Shown: positions 43,459-52,854 of the stretch, piece after piece | How positions within the stretch are numbered: position 1 is the first letter of the stretch | How the letters are laid out: the number at the start of each line of letters is the position of its first letter | NCBI RefSeq assembly: GCF_025989125.1 | Contig: NZ_JAPDNR010000001.1 | Coordinates: 1,656,301-1,720,300 of the forward strand | Length of the DNA: 64,000 nt | From: Chitinophaga nivalis | GTDB taxonomy: Bacteria; Bacteroidota; Bacteroidia; Chitinophagales; Chitinophagaceae | Direction: 5' to 3' | Translations under genes and position numbers: made by a program | The notes under the pieces: generated by a model | Database searches by the model: none | Told to the model about the DNA's origin: nothing | The model's input: only the letters and a program-made list of their open reading frames with translations

Positions 43459-44178
43459 TTAGGTGGCTGTACAAGTGATCTGTAGCTCTTCCTGTTGCTG
43501 TAGTTGTTGTTGCTGATATTGCAGCAACCGGCAGGAGCAGGATAATAAATGTCTTGTCTGGATATGGGAGACAGCATGGTAGTATATTTCCCGGGTGATA
43601 TGACCGGTGGTAGTTCCTTGCCAGGAAGTTGAATACGTATCTTTCCCGGTAGCGTGCGGTGCGCCCGGTGTCAGGAGAAAAGAATGTCCCTGGTAAATAA
43701 AGCGTACAGGCGATGCCGTTATCACGGATAAGCGATAACACTGAATGAAAGGTTCGTGTTCCGGCAATTTATCTGACAGGAGTGAGTCCATGATTTTATC
43801 AGTAAGCAGTTGTAGCAGGTTGCCGGCCATGTCGCCGCCATAACAGGTTTGCAGGTAGGGTAAGGCTTGTCGCCATCGTTGCCGGATGGTCTCCGCATTG
43901 ATGAGGTGTGGGGTAGCTGCCGGCTGCCGGAAGGCTATCTGCAACGGATACAGGAGATCGCCGGTTTGCTGCAGCAGCTGATCAATCATAAAAGCCGGAG
44001 GCGCCTGGTTGAGCAATACCTCGTGCCGCTGAAATTCCAGTGTGGCAGCCGGGCGCGTTCGTACCGTCATCCGGTAGGTGACCAGCTGTGAAGGCGGATG
44101 GTCACTGTGGTATTCACAGAACCTATGCCGTGCAGCATAGGTACGGCTATTGGCCATATCGGGTACAGCTATCTGCAT
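43459..44178 (-). CDS. Unknown protein between vgrG and effector, adaptor candidate
   Basis: A 239-residue protein that I cannot place in a family. There is no signal peptide. The N-terminal half is mixed alpha/beta (LVTYRMTVRTRPAATLEFQRHEVLL); residues 85-140 are helical (INAETIRQRWRQALPYLQTCYGGDMAGNLLQLLTDKIMD); the C-terminus is a Gln-rich helix with CSC (LLSCSCRLLQYQQQQLQQQ). Its ATG begins 1 base after the VgrG stop, and it is followed 26 bases later by the effector. Adaptors that load effectors onto VgrG occupy the same spot in other phyla (DUF1795, DUF2169, DUF4123), but no sequence similarity is evident. Confidence 0.7.
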   Translation of the reverse strand: MQIAVPDMANSRTYAARHRFCEYHSDHPPSQLVTYRMTVRTRPAATLEFQRHEVLLNQAPPAFMIDQLLQQTGDLLYPLQIAFRQPAATPHLINAETIRQRWRQALPYLQTCYGGDMAGNLLQLLTDKIMDSLLSDKLPEHEPFIQCYRLSVITASPVRFIYQGHSFLLTPGAPHATGKDTYSTSWQGTTTGHITREIYYHAVSHIQTRHLLSCSCRLLQYQQQQLQQQEELQITCTAT

Positions 44179-44179
44179 A

Positions 44180-45979
44180 TCAGAACAGTTTCACTTTTTC
44201 AGCACTTTTAATAGCAATGGTTTTAGCGGCAGATAATACCATGTTTTCCTGTGTGCTGCTGAAATGTATGGCTTCGGCTGTTTCCGTGAGGGTATGGGCG
44301 GTACGGGTACAATTTTCCTGCGCGTGTTGTACAATATGTCTGGCAGTCTGACTGGCATGGCTGCCGGCATGAATATGCACATTTTCACCAGCGCCGGCAG
44401 CGATGTTTTCGCCCGCATGGAGGTAGATGTTTTCACTGGCCTGCAGCCGGATATTGGTGGCTGTAAGCTGCAACTGGGCGGGGGCGGCGATAGTGAGGTT
44501 ACCGGTGGAAGTATCCAGGGTAATGTGATTGCCGCTACGGTCGCAGATGGTCAGTTGTTCCGCGCCATGGGTGTCGTCCAGTTGAATAGTATGACCGCTG
44601 CGGGTTTTGATGATCTTCCGGTTGTTGGCGGCATCTCCGAATGACGTGTAGTCTATACCGTTATATAATGATCCATATACATACGGTAGTTCCGGATGGT
44701 TGTTTTCAAAACCGGTCCATACTTCTTCTCCTGTTTCCGGCATAAAGTAAAATCCTTTGCTGGCGCCGCTGTGTGGAAGTACCAACCGTATCCAGGGTGA
44801 TTGCCCGGTTGTTTGCCAGTGGAACCGTACGCGGATGCGGCCCAGTCCCTGTGGATCATGATTGTCGGTGACGATCGCGCTTTGTGCTTCACAGGGCGGA
44901 TGTACATCCGGAGAACCATAAGGGGCAGCACTGCCTGCCGGAATGCCGCTGAATTGGTTATGATATTCTCCGCTGCCATTGCAATAATGTGTGATGGCGG
45001 TGAGGGTGTATCCGCCGTGTTGCGTGTCGGTATACAGGTTTTCCCGGATAGATACGGTATCGCCTATACGTAGGGCCGGATGAATACTGGTGCCCTGGAG
45101 TTGTAGCATACCTGCCAGTTTGCTTTTATCATGGAGGGTGGCCAGCTGTGTAAGCGGGAGTGTGGCAGGGCTGGCAAAGGCCTGGAGTGCCTTCTCCCGG
45201 GTAGTGGCGGAGAACAACTGGTGGCTGGCTTGTATGGCAGTTTGGACAACCCCAGGCAGCCTGTCGCCTGCAGGATGGGGAGGGGCTGTCACCACGGCCG
45301 GCTGTTGATAGTCGTAGGTATACCATTGTTGTTGCCGCGGGCGTACCTGCCATTGCAGGTGAAAGTCGGTGAGGGTGGCCGGGTGGGTAAGTATGATGTC
45401 GCGTGGCGTATAGTTCCCGAATACCAGGTGTTGTCCGTTATAAAAGCACCATTCTCCGAATCGTTGTGCCAGGCGTTGTATAAAGGCAAAATGACTTTCC
45501 CGGTATTGCACAGTGTAAGGCAGGATGGCGGTGTGTGCCGGATCAATAAGGGCGGTATCAATAAAGGGGGCGCCCTTTTTTATAACGGCTTGTATAACGG
45601 TACGCAAGGTTTGCTGTTCAAACGACTGCAGGTGTGGATCGCCGTCCAGCACAATGGTAGGACTATGTCCTTTTACCAGGCAGTAGCCATGGGTGTCATC
45701 GGTTTCCTTGCCGGTGCATACAGCGGTAACCAGCCCCTGGAAAACCAGCTCCCGGAGGGCGTGGGCTGGTTCTGCCGGGCGTATGGTAATATGCAGCTCC
45801 TTGCCCAGAAATGCCTGGCTGGCCGTAGAAAGCTCTTGCCCGGCGCTGAGCAGCCCGTCGTAGGAAAACAGGATACTGCAGGTATGATGGCCATTTAATT
45901 GTTGTTGTAACGTTAAATGCCGGAAGTGCCGGAACTGTTTGCCGGCAATAGCAATAACCGCGTGCGTATTCAATGACAT
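44180..45979 (-). CDS. vgrG: Type VI secretion tip protein VgrG
   Basis: A 599-residue VgrG of the Bacteroidota (T6SSiii) type. Residues 1-330 resemble the gp27-like hub (MSLNTHAVIAIAGKQFRHFRHLTL, ESHFAFIQRLAQRFGEWCFYNG), 370-470 the OB-fold (SAIVTDNHDPQGLGRIRVRFHWQ, SPWIRLVLPHSGASKGFYFMPETGEEVWTGFENNHPELPYVYG-type), and the rest the gp5-like needle with repeated IxLxAGENI and HIHAGSH turns. The start at 45979 is chosen because the upstream 87 codons are AT-rich and non-protein-like. No other T6SS structural gene lies in the window, so this is an orphan cargo cluster fed by an apparatus elsewhere. Confidence 0.92.
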   Translation of the reverse strand: MSLNTHAVIAIAGKQFRHFRHLTLQQQLNGHHTCSILFSYDGLLSAGQELSTASQAFLGKELHITIRPAEPAHALRELVFQGLVTAVCTGKETDDTHGYCLVKGHSPTIVLDGDPHLQSFEQQTLRTVIQAVIKKGAPFIDTALIDPAHTAILPYTVQYRESHFAFIQRLAQRFGEWCFYNGQHLVFGNYTPRDIILTHPATLTDFHLQWQVRPRQQQWYTYDYQQPAVVTAPPHPAGDRLPGVVQTAIQASHQLFSATTREKALQAFASPATLPLTQLATLHDKSKLAGMLQLQGTSIHPALRIGDTVSIRENLYTDTQHGGYTLTAITHYCNGSGEYHNQFSGIPAGSAAPYGSPDVHPPCEAQSAIVTDNHDPQGLGRIRVRFHWQTTGQSPWIRLVLPHSGASKGFYFMPETGEEVWTGFENNHPELPYVYGSLYNGIDYTSFGDAANNRKIIKTRSGHTIQLDDTHGAEQLTICDRSGNHITLDTSTGNLTIAAPAQLQLTATNIRLQASENIYLHAGENIAAGAGENVHIHAGSHASQTARHIVQHAQENCTRTAHTLTETAEAIHFSSTQENMVLSAAKTIAIKSAEKVKLF

Positions 45980-46529
45980 AACAAGATTTGTTAATGATGA
46001 AATACTACAACGGAAATACAAAGTTTGCTGAAAAGTGAAGGTGGCCGGATTAGTTGGAACTATGGGAATAGCTCCCGGTGATAATCCTGCTTTTGGTAAA
46101 AAGACATACGTTGTCTTCCCCTTAAAAATACAAATTTTATAATTATCAGCCGCAGGAGATAATTTTTTTTTAGGGAAGATTTGCCGGCAGATAAATATAT
46201 ATAATTTATTTATATAACAAGGTCGCCTTTTTATAGGCAAAGATTATACGCCTTTTTTAGCAGGATGCGTTATAGCGTATAGGGTAATAATTGTGCGTAT
46301 AGACGTGTATGCTGGAATAGTAGTAGGGGAAAGGCTGATACCACTGATGTAAAATATTCAGTGGGATATATTTAGATTTTGTAGTTTAGCGCAACTTTAT
46401 GAAAAGTGTATGTTAGATATTCCTGCCTCGGTTTGCATGAGCAGTTTTCCCTCATTTTTCGAATATTGGTTTTTGCCCCGATAAAGATTTTCTGACCACC
46501 ATTGGTTCAGATTTTGGTTGAAAAAGAAA
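45980..46529. other. Intergenic region upstream of vgrG
   Basis: About 550 AT-rich bases. A CAAAGTTT near 46019 is one base off a minus-strand -7 box for vgrG. Nothing else is seen. Confidence 0.4.
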
Positions 46530-46549
46530 GGGGCTGTTTTTACAGCCCC
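46530..46549. terminator. Intrinsic terminator after DUF983 gene
   Basis: GGGGCTGT pairs with ACAGCCCC over TTTT; A and T runs flank it so it can work on both strands. It lies 26 bases past the DUF983 stop. Confidence 0.75.
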
Positions 46550-46575
46550 AAAATTTTTCAGTCAGTATATTTTAC

Positions 46576-47013
46576 TTAATGTTGATGTTGTTTTTCTGCT
46601 TCCGCTACTGCATCTTCATCATAATACACGAAAAAATACAGGTAAATAGCCCGCGATAACCGCATCAGCCAGGGTTGTATGAGTACCAGCAACACACCAT
46701 TTACGGCCAGCCATATAAAAATACTGTTGTCTCTCCAGCTTAAGCCAAAAAACAGCCAGAACCAGATCAGGTTAAATACACTGAAAGCTACGGATAAGGC
46801 ATAGCTCACATAACCTGTCCCAAACCAGAATCCTGTTTCCAGCTCATATTTTTGTCCACATACCGGGCAGTTGTCATACATGTTAAAGATCCTGGAGAAC
46901 TTTACATGAAAGGGATTCTGGTCTTTAAACATATGACCTCTTCTGCATCTCGGGCATTTCATGGATAATATGCTGAGAAAATAATTAGGGCGTTTAGGCT
47001 TTTGTGTACTCAT
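46576..47013 (-). CDS. DUF983 family membrane protein
   Basis: A 145-residue protein. It has two Cys-x2-Cys pairs (MKCPRCRRGHMF and NCPVCGQKYE), likely a zinc knuckle, then ETGFWFGTGYVSYA and two membrane helices (residues about 72-95 and 100-120). This is the DUF983 pattern; the function is unknown. Its -7 box ends 4 bases before the ATG. It precedes the ABC transporter gene on the opposite side of a short gap, both on the minus strand. Confidence 0.85.
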   Translation of the reverse strand: MSTQKPKRPNYFLSILSMKCPRCRRGHMFKDQNPFHVKFSRIFNMYDNCPVCGQKYELETGFWFGTGYVSYALSVAFSVFNLIWFWLFFGLSWRDNSIFIWLAVNGVLLVLIQPWLMRLSRAIYLYFFVYYDEDAVAEAEKQHQH

Positions 47014-47017
47014 GGTG

Positions 47018-47025
47018 CAAAAATA
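47018..47025 (-). promoter_or_regulatory. -7 promoter box for DUF983 gene
   Basis: On the minus strand the bases read TATTTTTG, ending 4 bases before the start codon: a leaderless-type layout. Confidence 0.5.
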
Positions 47026-47059
47026 GTTAAATACAAAATATGAGGCGGCAATACTTTGC

Positions 47060-48838
47060 TTATACAGCTTCTACTTTACGCTCCCCGATCTGTTGGCGCC
47101 ACATGGCGTAATACAGCCCTTTTTCTACCAGCAGGTCTTCATGTCTGCCCACTTCTACGATGTTGCCTTTTTCCAGTACATAAATACGATCTGCGTGCAT
47201 AATAGTACTCAGCCTGTGTGCAATCATAACGGTAATATGTTGCTTGCTGGCGGTAACCTGGCGTACTGTTTTGGTAATTTCTTCTTCTGTAATGGAATCC
47301 AGCGCGGAAGTAGCTTCATCAAATACCAGTAACCGTGGTTTGCGCAGCAAGGCACGGGCAATGGATAAACGTTGTTTTTCTCCGCCGGATATTTTAATAC
47401 CGCCTTCACCGATAACTGTTTCCAGCCCTTTGTCTGCCCTTGCCAGTAACGTATGACAGGAAGCCCTGTTTAAGGCCTCCATTACTTCTGCATCAGTAGC
47501 TCCCGGATTCACAAACAACAGGTTTTCCTTGATACTACCTGCAAACAACTGGGTGTCCTGTGTGACAAAGCCCACCTGATGGCGCAGTTCTTCCATGTCT
47601 ACCTCATTGGCATCGGTACCGTTGTACATAATATGCCCTTCATTGGGTTTGTACAAACCTACCAGCAGTTTTACCAGCGTGGTTTTACCGGAACCGGAAG
47701 GCCCTACGAAAGCAATGGTTTCCCCTACTTTCACGGAAAAATTCACCTGCTGCAAAGCTTTATTGTTTGCTGTCAGGTGTTTGAAACCTACGTTTTTGAA
47801 AGATAACTCTTCAATATGTTTTACTTTAACCGGATTGGCTGGCATCACTTCTACCGGTGTATTCAGGATGCTTTGGAAGTTGGATAAAGATACCTGTGCT
47901 TCCCGATAATTCAGAATGATATTACCCAATTCCTGCAACGGTCCGAAAATAAAGAAGGAATACAACTGTAAAGTCATCAGCTGCCCGATGGATACGATAT
48001 CCCGGTAAATGTAAAACAGCAGCAAAAACAGAATCGCCTGCCGCATGAGGTTCACAAAGGTACCCTGCACAAAACTGATACTACGGATGCTGCGTACTTT
48101 CTTCAGCTCCAGCATCAGTATTTTCAGGGTTGTGGAGTTTAGGCGCCGGATTTCCTGGTTGGTCAGCCCCAGACTTTTCACCAGTTCTATATTACGGAGC
48201 GATTCCGTTGTAGAACCAGCCAGTGCTGTCGTTTCCCTGACAATGGTTTTCTGGATTACCTTGATTTTTTTACTCAGTACATTCATCAGTAAACCCAGCA
48301 ATATGGAACCGCCCAGGTATACCAATACCAATGTCCAGTGTACACTGATGGCGTACACCATCACAAAGATCACTCCTATCAATGCAACAAAAAGTACATT
48401 CACAAAAGAGGTAATGAATTTCTCACAGTCGGTACGTACCTTCTGCAGAATAGCCAGCGTTTCTCCGCTACGTTGATCTTCAAACTGCTGGTATGGCAGT
48501 CTTAAAGAATGTTTCAGACCATCAGTATATACCTGTGCCCCGAATTTCTGTACAATTACGTTGACAAAATAATCCTGGAATGCTTTGGCAATCCGGGATA
48601 CCATCGCTACGCCGATAGCTGCGAGCAGTAATAACAATACGCCGTTCAGATAACTACCTTCCGGCCTGGATGCAGTGCCGCCCTTTACCGTTGTATGCGG
48701 GTGAGAGGCAAACTGGTCAATGATCTTCCCAAAAATATATGGGTCCATTAAGGAGAATAACTGGTTAATGGCTGCAAGCAATAACGCCAGTACAATAAGT
48801 CCTTTATAGTTCTTCAGATAATGCAATAATAGTTTCAT
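47060..48838 (-). CDS. ABC transporter, fused permease-ATPase (MsbA-like)
   Basis: A 592-residue half-transporter: membrane domain in residues 1-330, then an ATPase with Walker A GPSGSGKTT, ISGGEKQR as signature, LLVFDEATSALDS and the H-loop MIAHRLSTI. The start at 48838 (MKLLLHYLKNY) follows a TAACTTTG box; the longer frame upstream is excluded by that promoter. It probably works as a homodimer, exporting lipid, peptide or drug. The substrate is not clear. Confidence 0.9.
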   Translation of the reverse strand: MKLLLHYLKNYKGLIVLALLLAAINQLFSLMDPYIFGKIIDQFASHPHTTVKGGTASRPEGSYLNGVLLLLLAAIGVAMVSRIAKAFQDYFVNVIVQKFGAQVYTDGLKHSLRLPYQQFEDQRSGETLAILQKVRTDCEKFITSFVNVLFVALIGVIFVMVYAISVHWTLVLVYLGGSILLGLLMNVLSKKIKVIQKTIVRETTALAGSTTESLRNIELVKSLGLTNQEIRRLNSTTLKILMLELKKVRSIRSISFVQGTFVNLMRQAILFLLLFYIYRDIVSIGQLMTLQLYSFFIFGPLQELGNIILNYREAQVSLSNFQSILNTPVEVMPANPVKVKHIEELSFKNVGFKHLTANNKALQQVNFSVKVGETIAFVGPSGSGKTTLVKLLVGLYKPNEGHIMYNGTDANEVDMEELRHQVGFVTQDTQLFAGSIKENLLFVNPGATDAEVMEALNRASCHTLLARADKGLETVIGEGGIKISGGEKQRLSIARALLRKPRLLVFDEATSALDSITEEEITKTVRQVTASKQHITVMIAHRLSTIMHADRIYVLEKGNIVEVGRHEDLLVEKGLYYAMWRQQIGERKVEAV

Positions 48839-48858
48839 ATGTTGGTCTTCCTGAGCTG

Positions 48859-48866
48859 CAAAGTTA
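48859..48866 (-). promoter_or_regulatory. -7 promoter box for ABC transporter gene
   Basis: On the minus strand the bases read TAACTTTG, 20 bases before the ATG at 48838, supporting that start. Confidence 0.5.
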
Positions 48867-49001
48867 GTGCATAAAGTTACTGGATGTTGTAACATATTTA
48901 AGCTAAAAGTGCTGGCTATTTTGGCTAAAAAACGTTAACTTAATAGTAAGTTCTTTGCAAAGACAACGGTGATTAAGGTTCATTTAATTAAATCTCCACA
49001 T

Positions 49002-51134
49002 ATGAAGACGTATGATGAAAAACACATCAAAAACATCGTACTGCTGGGCGCACCCAAAAGCGGCAAAACAACCCTCTCCGAAACAATGCTGTTTGAAGCC
49101 GGCATCATCAACAAACGGGGTACGATAGAAGAAAATAATACTATCTCCGATTACCATGAAATTGAACACCAACGGGGTAATTCCGTATATGCGACCCTGA
49201 TGCATACGGAATGGAAAGATTACAAAATCAATATCATCGATACGCCCGGCCTGGAAGACTTCGCAGGCGAGGTGATAGCCGCCATCCGCGTATGCGATAC
49301 TGCCGTATTGCTGCTGAATGCACAATATGGTGTAGAAGTAGGAACAGAACTCATCTGGGATTATGTAGACAAATACCGGAAACCCACCATCCTCACCATC
49401 AACCAGCTCGACGCAGAACAAGCCAATTTCAACAAAACAGTGGAAGATGCCGCCCACATCCTGGGGAATGCCGTTACCATCATGCAATACCCCGTTAACC
49501 AGGGCTCTGGCTTTAATGCCATCATCGATCTGCTGAAAATGACCCTGTACCGTTTCCCCGAAAATGGCGGCAAACCGGAAAAACTCCCCATCCCTGATGC
49601 CGAAAAGGAACGCGCGGAACAACTGCATAATGAGCTCGTGGAAAAAGCCGCTGAAAATGATGATACCCTGATGGAGCTTTATTTTGAAAAAGGAAGTCTC
49701 GATGAAGATGAACTTCGCCAGGGTATTAAGATCGGTATGCTGAAACACCAGCTATTCCCGGTGTTTTGCCTCTCCGCCAAAAACAACATGGGCAGTGGCC
49801 GATTAATGGGCTTTATTGATAACGTGGCGCCTTCTGCCGTGGAAATGCCCCCGGAAATTACGGAAACCTTGCAGGAAATTCCCTGCGACCCCGCAGGTCC
49901 TGCCTGCCTGTTTATCTTCAAAACGCTGCAGGAACCACACATCGGCCGCCTCTCTTTTTTTAAGGTCATATCCGGTGAGATAAAAGGGGGCATGGAGCTG
50001 ATCAATGAAAAAGGCAATACCACCGAACGTATCAGCCAGCTCTTTATCACCGACGGAAAAAACCGTAACAATGTAGAACGCCTGCGGGCAGGCGATATCG
50101 GTTGTACCCTGAAACTGAAAAATACCCTCACCAACCATACCCTTTGCGAAAAAAACTTCCCCGGCCAGATTGCTCCCATCGACTTCCCGCCACCTAAAGT
50201 ACGGGTAGCTATCGAAGCCCTGAACAAAAGCGACGATGAAAAACTGAGTGAAGTACTGGCAGAAATACATATAGAAGATCCTACCCTGGAAGTGGAATTC
50301 AACCGGGAACTGAAACAGGTAATCCTGCACGGGCAGGGAGAACTGCACCTGCTGGTGACCAAATGGCGGCTGGAAAATATCTATAAAATGGAAGTAGCCT
50401 ACCATGCCGCAAAAATTCCTTACCGCGAAACCATCCAGAAAGCAGCCATCGCCTCTTACCGCCATAAGAAGCAATCCGGCGGGGCCGGACAATTCGGGGA
50501 GGTATACCTGAAGATAGAGCCCTGGTTTGAGGGTATGCCCCCCTATAAGGAACATCCCGTACGCGACACGGAAGAAGTATCCTTACAGTGGGGCGGTAAA
50601 CTGGTCTTCAACAACTGTATCGTAGGTGGGGCTATCGACAATCGTTTCCTGCCCTCTATCCTGAAAGGGGTAATGGAGAAAATGCAGGAAGGCCCACTAA
50701 CGGGATCGTATGTACGCGATATACGGGTAAGCGTATACGATGGAAAAATGCATCCGGTAGACAGTAACGATATTTCCTTTAAAATAGCCGGTATGATGGC
50801 TTTCCGGGAAGCCTTTCACCAGGCAGCCCCCCAGCTGCTGGAGCCGGTATTCGACCTGGAGGCCACAGCGCCTGATGTCATGATGGGCGACATCATGAGC
50901 GAATTGCAGAGCCGCCGCAGTATCATAACGGGCATGGATACACTTAATGGCTACCAGGTCATCAAAGCCCGCACCCCGCAGGCCGAACTGGACAAACTCT
51001 TTTCCGCCCTCCGTAACGTAACGCAGGGTAAAGCCAAACTAAAATCGCAGTTTGCAGAATATGCACCTGTGCCGGCAGAGGTACAGCGTAAACTCAGCGA
51101 AGACTACAAAAAAGAAGAAGTGCATAGTGACTGA
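49002..51134 (+). CDS. Elongation factor G-like GTPase (EF-G paralogue)
   Basis: A 710-residue translational GTPase with EF-G order: G domain, domain II, and domains III-V ending with the RRSIITGMDTLNGYQVIKARTP stretch. G1 is GAPKSGKT (residues 16-23) and G3 is DTPG (80-83), while the G4 motif is NQLD (134-137) rather than NKxD, and the switch I region is shortened. Divergent EF-G paralogues in Bacteroidota show similar changes and may act in recycling or in translocation under stress, not as the main factor. An ATG at 49002 (MKTYDEKHI) is taken. It ends at a terminator shared with yifB. Confidence 0.85.
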   Translation: MKTYDEKHIKNIVLLGAPKSGKTTLSETMLFEAGIINKRGTIEENNTISDYHEIEHQRGNSVYATLMHTEWKDYKINIIDTPGLEDFAGEVIAAIRVCDTAVLLLNAQYGVEVGTELIWDYVDKYRKPTILTINQLDAEQANFNKTVEDAAHILGNAVTIMQYPVNQGSGFNAIIDLLKMTLYRFPENGGKPEKLPIPDAEKERAEQLHNELVEKAAENDDTLMELYFEKGSLDEDELRQGIKIGMLKHQLFPVFCLSAKNNMGSGRLMGFIDNVAPSAVEMPPEITETLQEIPCDPAGPACLFIFKTLQEPHIGRLSFFKVISGEIKGGMELINEKGNTTERISQLFITDGKNRNNVERLRAGDIGCTLKLKNTLTNHTLCEKNFPGQIAPIDFPPPKVRVAIEALNKSDDEKLSEVLAEIHIEDPTLEVEFNRELKQVILHGQGELHLLVTKWRLENIYKMEVAYHAAKIPYRETIQKAAIASYRHKKQSGGAGQFGEVYLKIEPWFEGMPPYKEHPVRDTEEVSLQWGGKLVFNNCIVGGAIDNRFLPSILKGVMEKMQEGPLTGSYVRDIRVSVYDGKMHPVDSNDISFKIAGMMAFREAFHQAAPQLLEPVFDLEATAPDVMMGDIMSELQSRRSIITGMDTLNGYQVIKARTPQAELDKLFSALRNVTQGKAKLKSQFAEYAPVPAEVQRKLSEDYKKEEVHSD

Positions 51135-51141
51135 TAAACCT

Positions 51142-51174
51142 GGTTCCGGAACAACGCCTCGTTATTCCGGAACC
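51142..51174. terminator. Bidirectional hairpin, EF-G-like/yifB
   Basis: GGTTCCGGAA pairs perfectly with TTCCGGAACC over a 13-base loop between the convergent genes. Confidence 0.65.
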
Positions 51175-51188
51175 GGCACACCTCTCGC

Positions 51189-52730
51189 TTAATTACTCCA
51201 TCCTTCCCGGTCCAGGCTCCTGTATTGAATGGCTTCTGCCATATGTTCCGCCGTTACATAATCGCTGCCGGCCAGGTCGGCAATGGTACGGCTTACCTTG
51301 AGTATCCGGTCGTATGCCCGGGCCGATAGCCGGAACCGTTCCATGGCCTGTTTCAATAAGGCCATACAGCTCTCATGAATGTTACCGATACTGGCCAGCA
51401 ACTGACTATGTAACTGGGCATTGCAGTAAATACCTTCCAGATGGGCGAACCGGCGTGCCTGTATATCCCGGGCGGCGGCCACACGGTGACGGATACACGC
51501 ACTATTTTCAGGGACGCTGCGATCGGTTAAAGCAGTAAAAGAAACCGGCGTTACTTCTACATGCAGGTCTATCCGGTCCAGTAGCGGCCCTGATACTTTA
51601 TTCAGGTATTGCTGTACCTGTCCGGAAGCACAGGTGCAGTTTTTTTCAGGATGATTGAAATACCCGCAGGGACAGGGATTCATGGCCGCCAGCAGCATAA
51701 AGCCGGCCGGAAAATCGATCGCGTTTTTGGCGCGCGAGATGGTGACCTTTCTTTCTTCTATCGGTTGCCGCATCACTTCCAGCACTTTTCGCCGGAACTC
51801 CGGCAGCTCATCCAGGAATAATACGCCGTTGTGTGCCAGCGATATTTCCCCGGGTTGCGGTGCGCTGCCGCCACCTACCAGCGCGGCATCGCTGATGGTA
51901 TGATGCGGTGAGCGAAAAGGCCGTTGCGTGATCAGCGAAGTATGTTGCGACAGTTTGCCGGCAACGGAATGGATCTTGGTGGTTTCCAGTGCTTCTGCCA
52001 GGGTAAGTGGCGGCAATATACCCGGGAATCGTTTGGCCAGCATGGTTTTACCGGCGCCCGGTGGCCCGATCAGGATCGCATTGTGCCCGCCGGCTGCTGC
52101 TATTTCCAGTGCCCGTTTAATGGACTGTTGCCCTTTCACATCGCTGAAATCCAGATCAGTCGCACTTGTGGCCTGGTTAAACTCCGCTTCGATATCTACG
52201 GTTACCGGCGATAGGCTATGCGGGTCCGCTAAAAACTGCAGCACCTCCCGGATATGCGATACGCCATATATTTCCAGGCCTTTTACCATAGCCGCTTCCC
52301 GCGCGTTTTGCAGCGGTAATATAAAACCGGTGAATCCTTCCTGCCATGCCTGTATAGCCATCGGTAATGCGCCTTTCACGGGCAGTACAGCGCCATCCAG
52401 CGATAGTTCCCCCATCAGTACATACCGGGGGCAGTGGGTAGCATCGGCATATCCTGCTGCACAAAGAATTCCAATGGCAATAGGGAGGTCGTAGGCCGCA
52501 CCGGCTTTCCGGATATCTGCCGGCGCCATATTTACCACCGTGCGGGTTCTGGGCATCCGGTATCCCAGGTACTGAATGGTGGATTCAATACGCCGTTCAC
52601 TTTCTTTTACTGCATTGTCGGGTAGCCCTACAATAAACAGTTTATTTCCCTGGGAAGACACATTCACTTCAATCGTGATGGTAATGGCGTGTACGCCCTG
52701 TATGGCGCTGCCAAAGGTTTTGACAATCAT
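51189..52730 (-). CDS. YifB/ComM family Mg-chelatase-like AAA+ ATPase
   Basis: A 513-residue protein of usual length. N-terminal Lon-protease-like fold (GLPDNAVKESERRIESTIQ), central AAA+ with Walker A GPPGAGKTMLAKR and FLDELPEF as Walker B, the Cys cluster NPCPCGYFNHPEKNCTC, and the C-terminal RLSARAYDRILKVSRTIADL. ComM is a hexameric helicase that drives branch migration when DNA taken up by transformation is integrated. No other competence gene is in the window. Confidence 0.92.
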   Translation of the reverse strand: MIVKTFGSAIQGVHAITITIEVNVSSQGNKLFIVGLPDNAVKESERRIESTIQYLGYRMPRTRTVVNMAPADIRKAGAAYDLPIAIGILCAAGYADATHCPRYVLMGELSLDGAVLPVKGALPMAIQAWQEGFTGFILPLQNAREAAMVKGLEIYGVSHIREVLQFLADPHSLSPVTVDIEAEFNQATSATDLDFSDVKGQQSIKRALEIAAAGGHNAILIGPPGAGKTMLAKRFPGILPPLTLAEALETTKIHSVAGKLSQHTSLITQRPFRSPHHTISDAALVGGGSAPQPGEISLAHNGVLFLDELPEFRRKVLEVMRQPIEERKVTISRAKNAIDFPAGFMLLAAMNPCPCGYFNHPEKNCTCASGQVQQYLNKVSGPLLDRIDLHVEVTPVSFTALTDRSVPENSACIRHRVAAARDIQARRFAHLEGIYCNAQLHSQLLASIGNIHESCMALLKQAMERFRLSARAYDRILKVSRTIADLAGSDYVTAEHMAEAIQYRSLDREGWSN

Positions 52731-52793
52731 ATGGAGTGGGATTGGGTTAACTCTGCTAAGATAAACAATTAAGCAGTAGGAAGCAGCGGGAAA

Positions 52794-52840
52794 GCCACCG
52801 CCCCGAAAACAGCGGCGGTGGCGGTCTTCGGGGCGGTGGC
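52794..52840 (-). terminator. GC-rich hairpin after MutS-like gene
   Basis: GCCACCGCCCCGAA pairs perfectly with TTCGGGGCGGTGGC, 14 bases past the stop of the MutS-related gene. The T tract is weak, but the 14-base GC-rich stem is strong. Confidence 0.6.
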
Positions 52841-52854
52841 CGGATATTTTTTAT

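Noticed and set aside
43433..43741. N-terminal extension of the T6SS effector frame
   Set aside because: It overlaps the upstream 239-aa gene and precedes the DUF4280 start; the ATG at 43432 fits the operon spacing.
45131..45898. 255-codon plus-strand ORF inside vgrG
   Set aside because: Antisense shadow; VgrG is clearly the real gene here.
45980..46240. N-terminal extension of the VgrG frame
   Set aside because: AT-rich, Lys-rich and not protein-like; VgrG proteins begin near MSLNTHAV.
48984..49748. 254-codon minus-strand ORF opposite the EF-G-like gene
   Set aside because: Lies wholly inside a strongly conserved gene and has no protein-like features.
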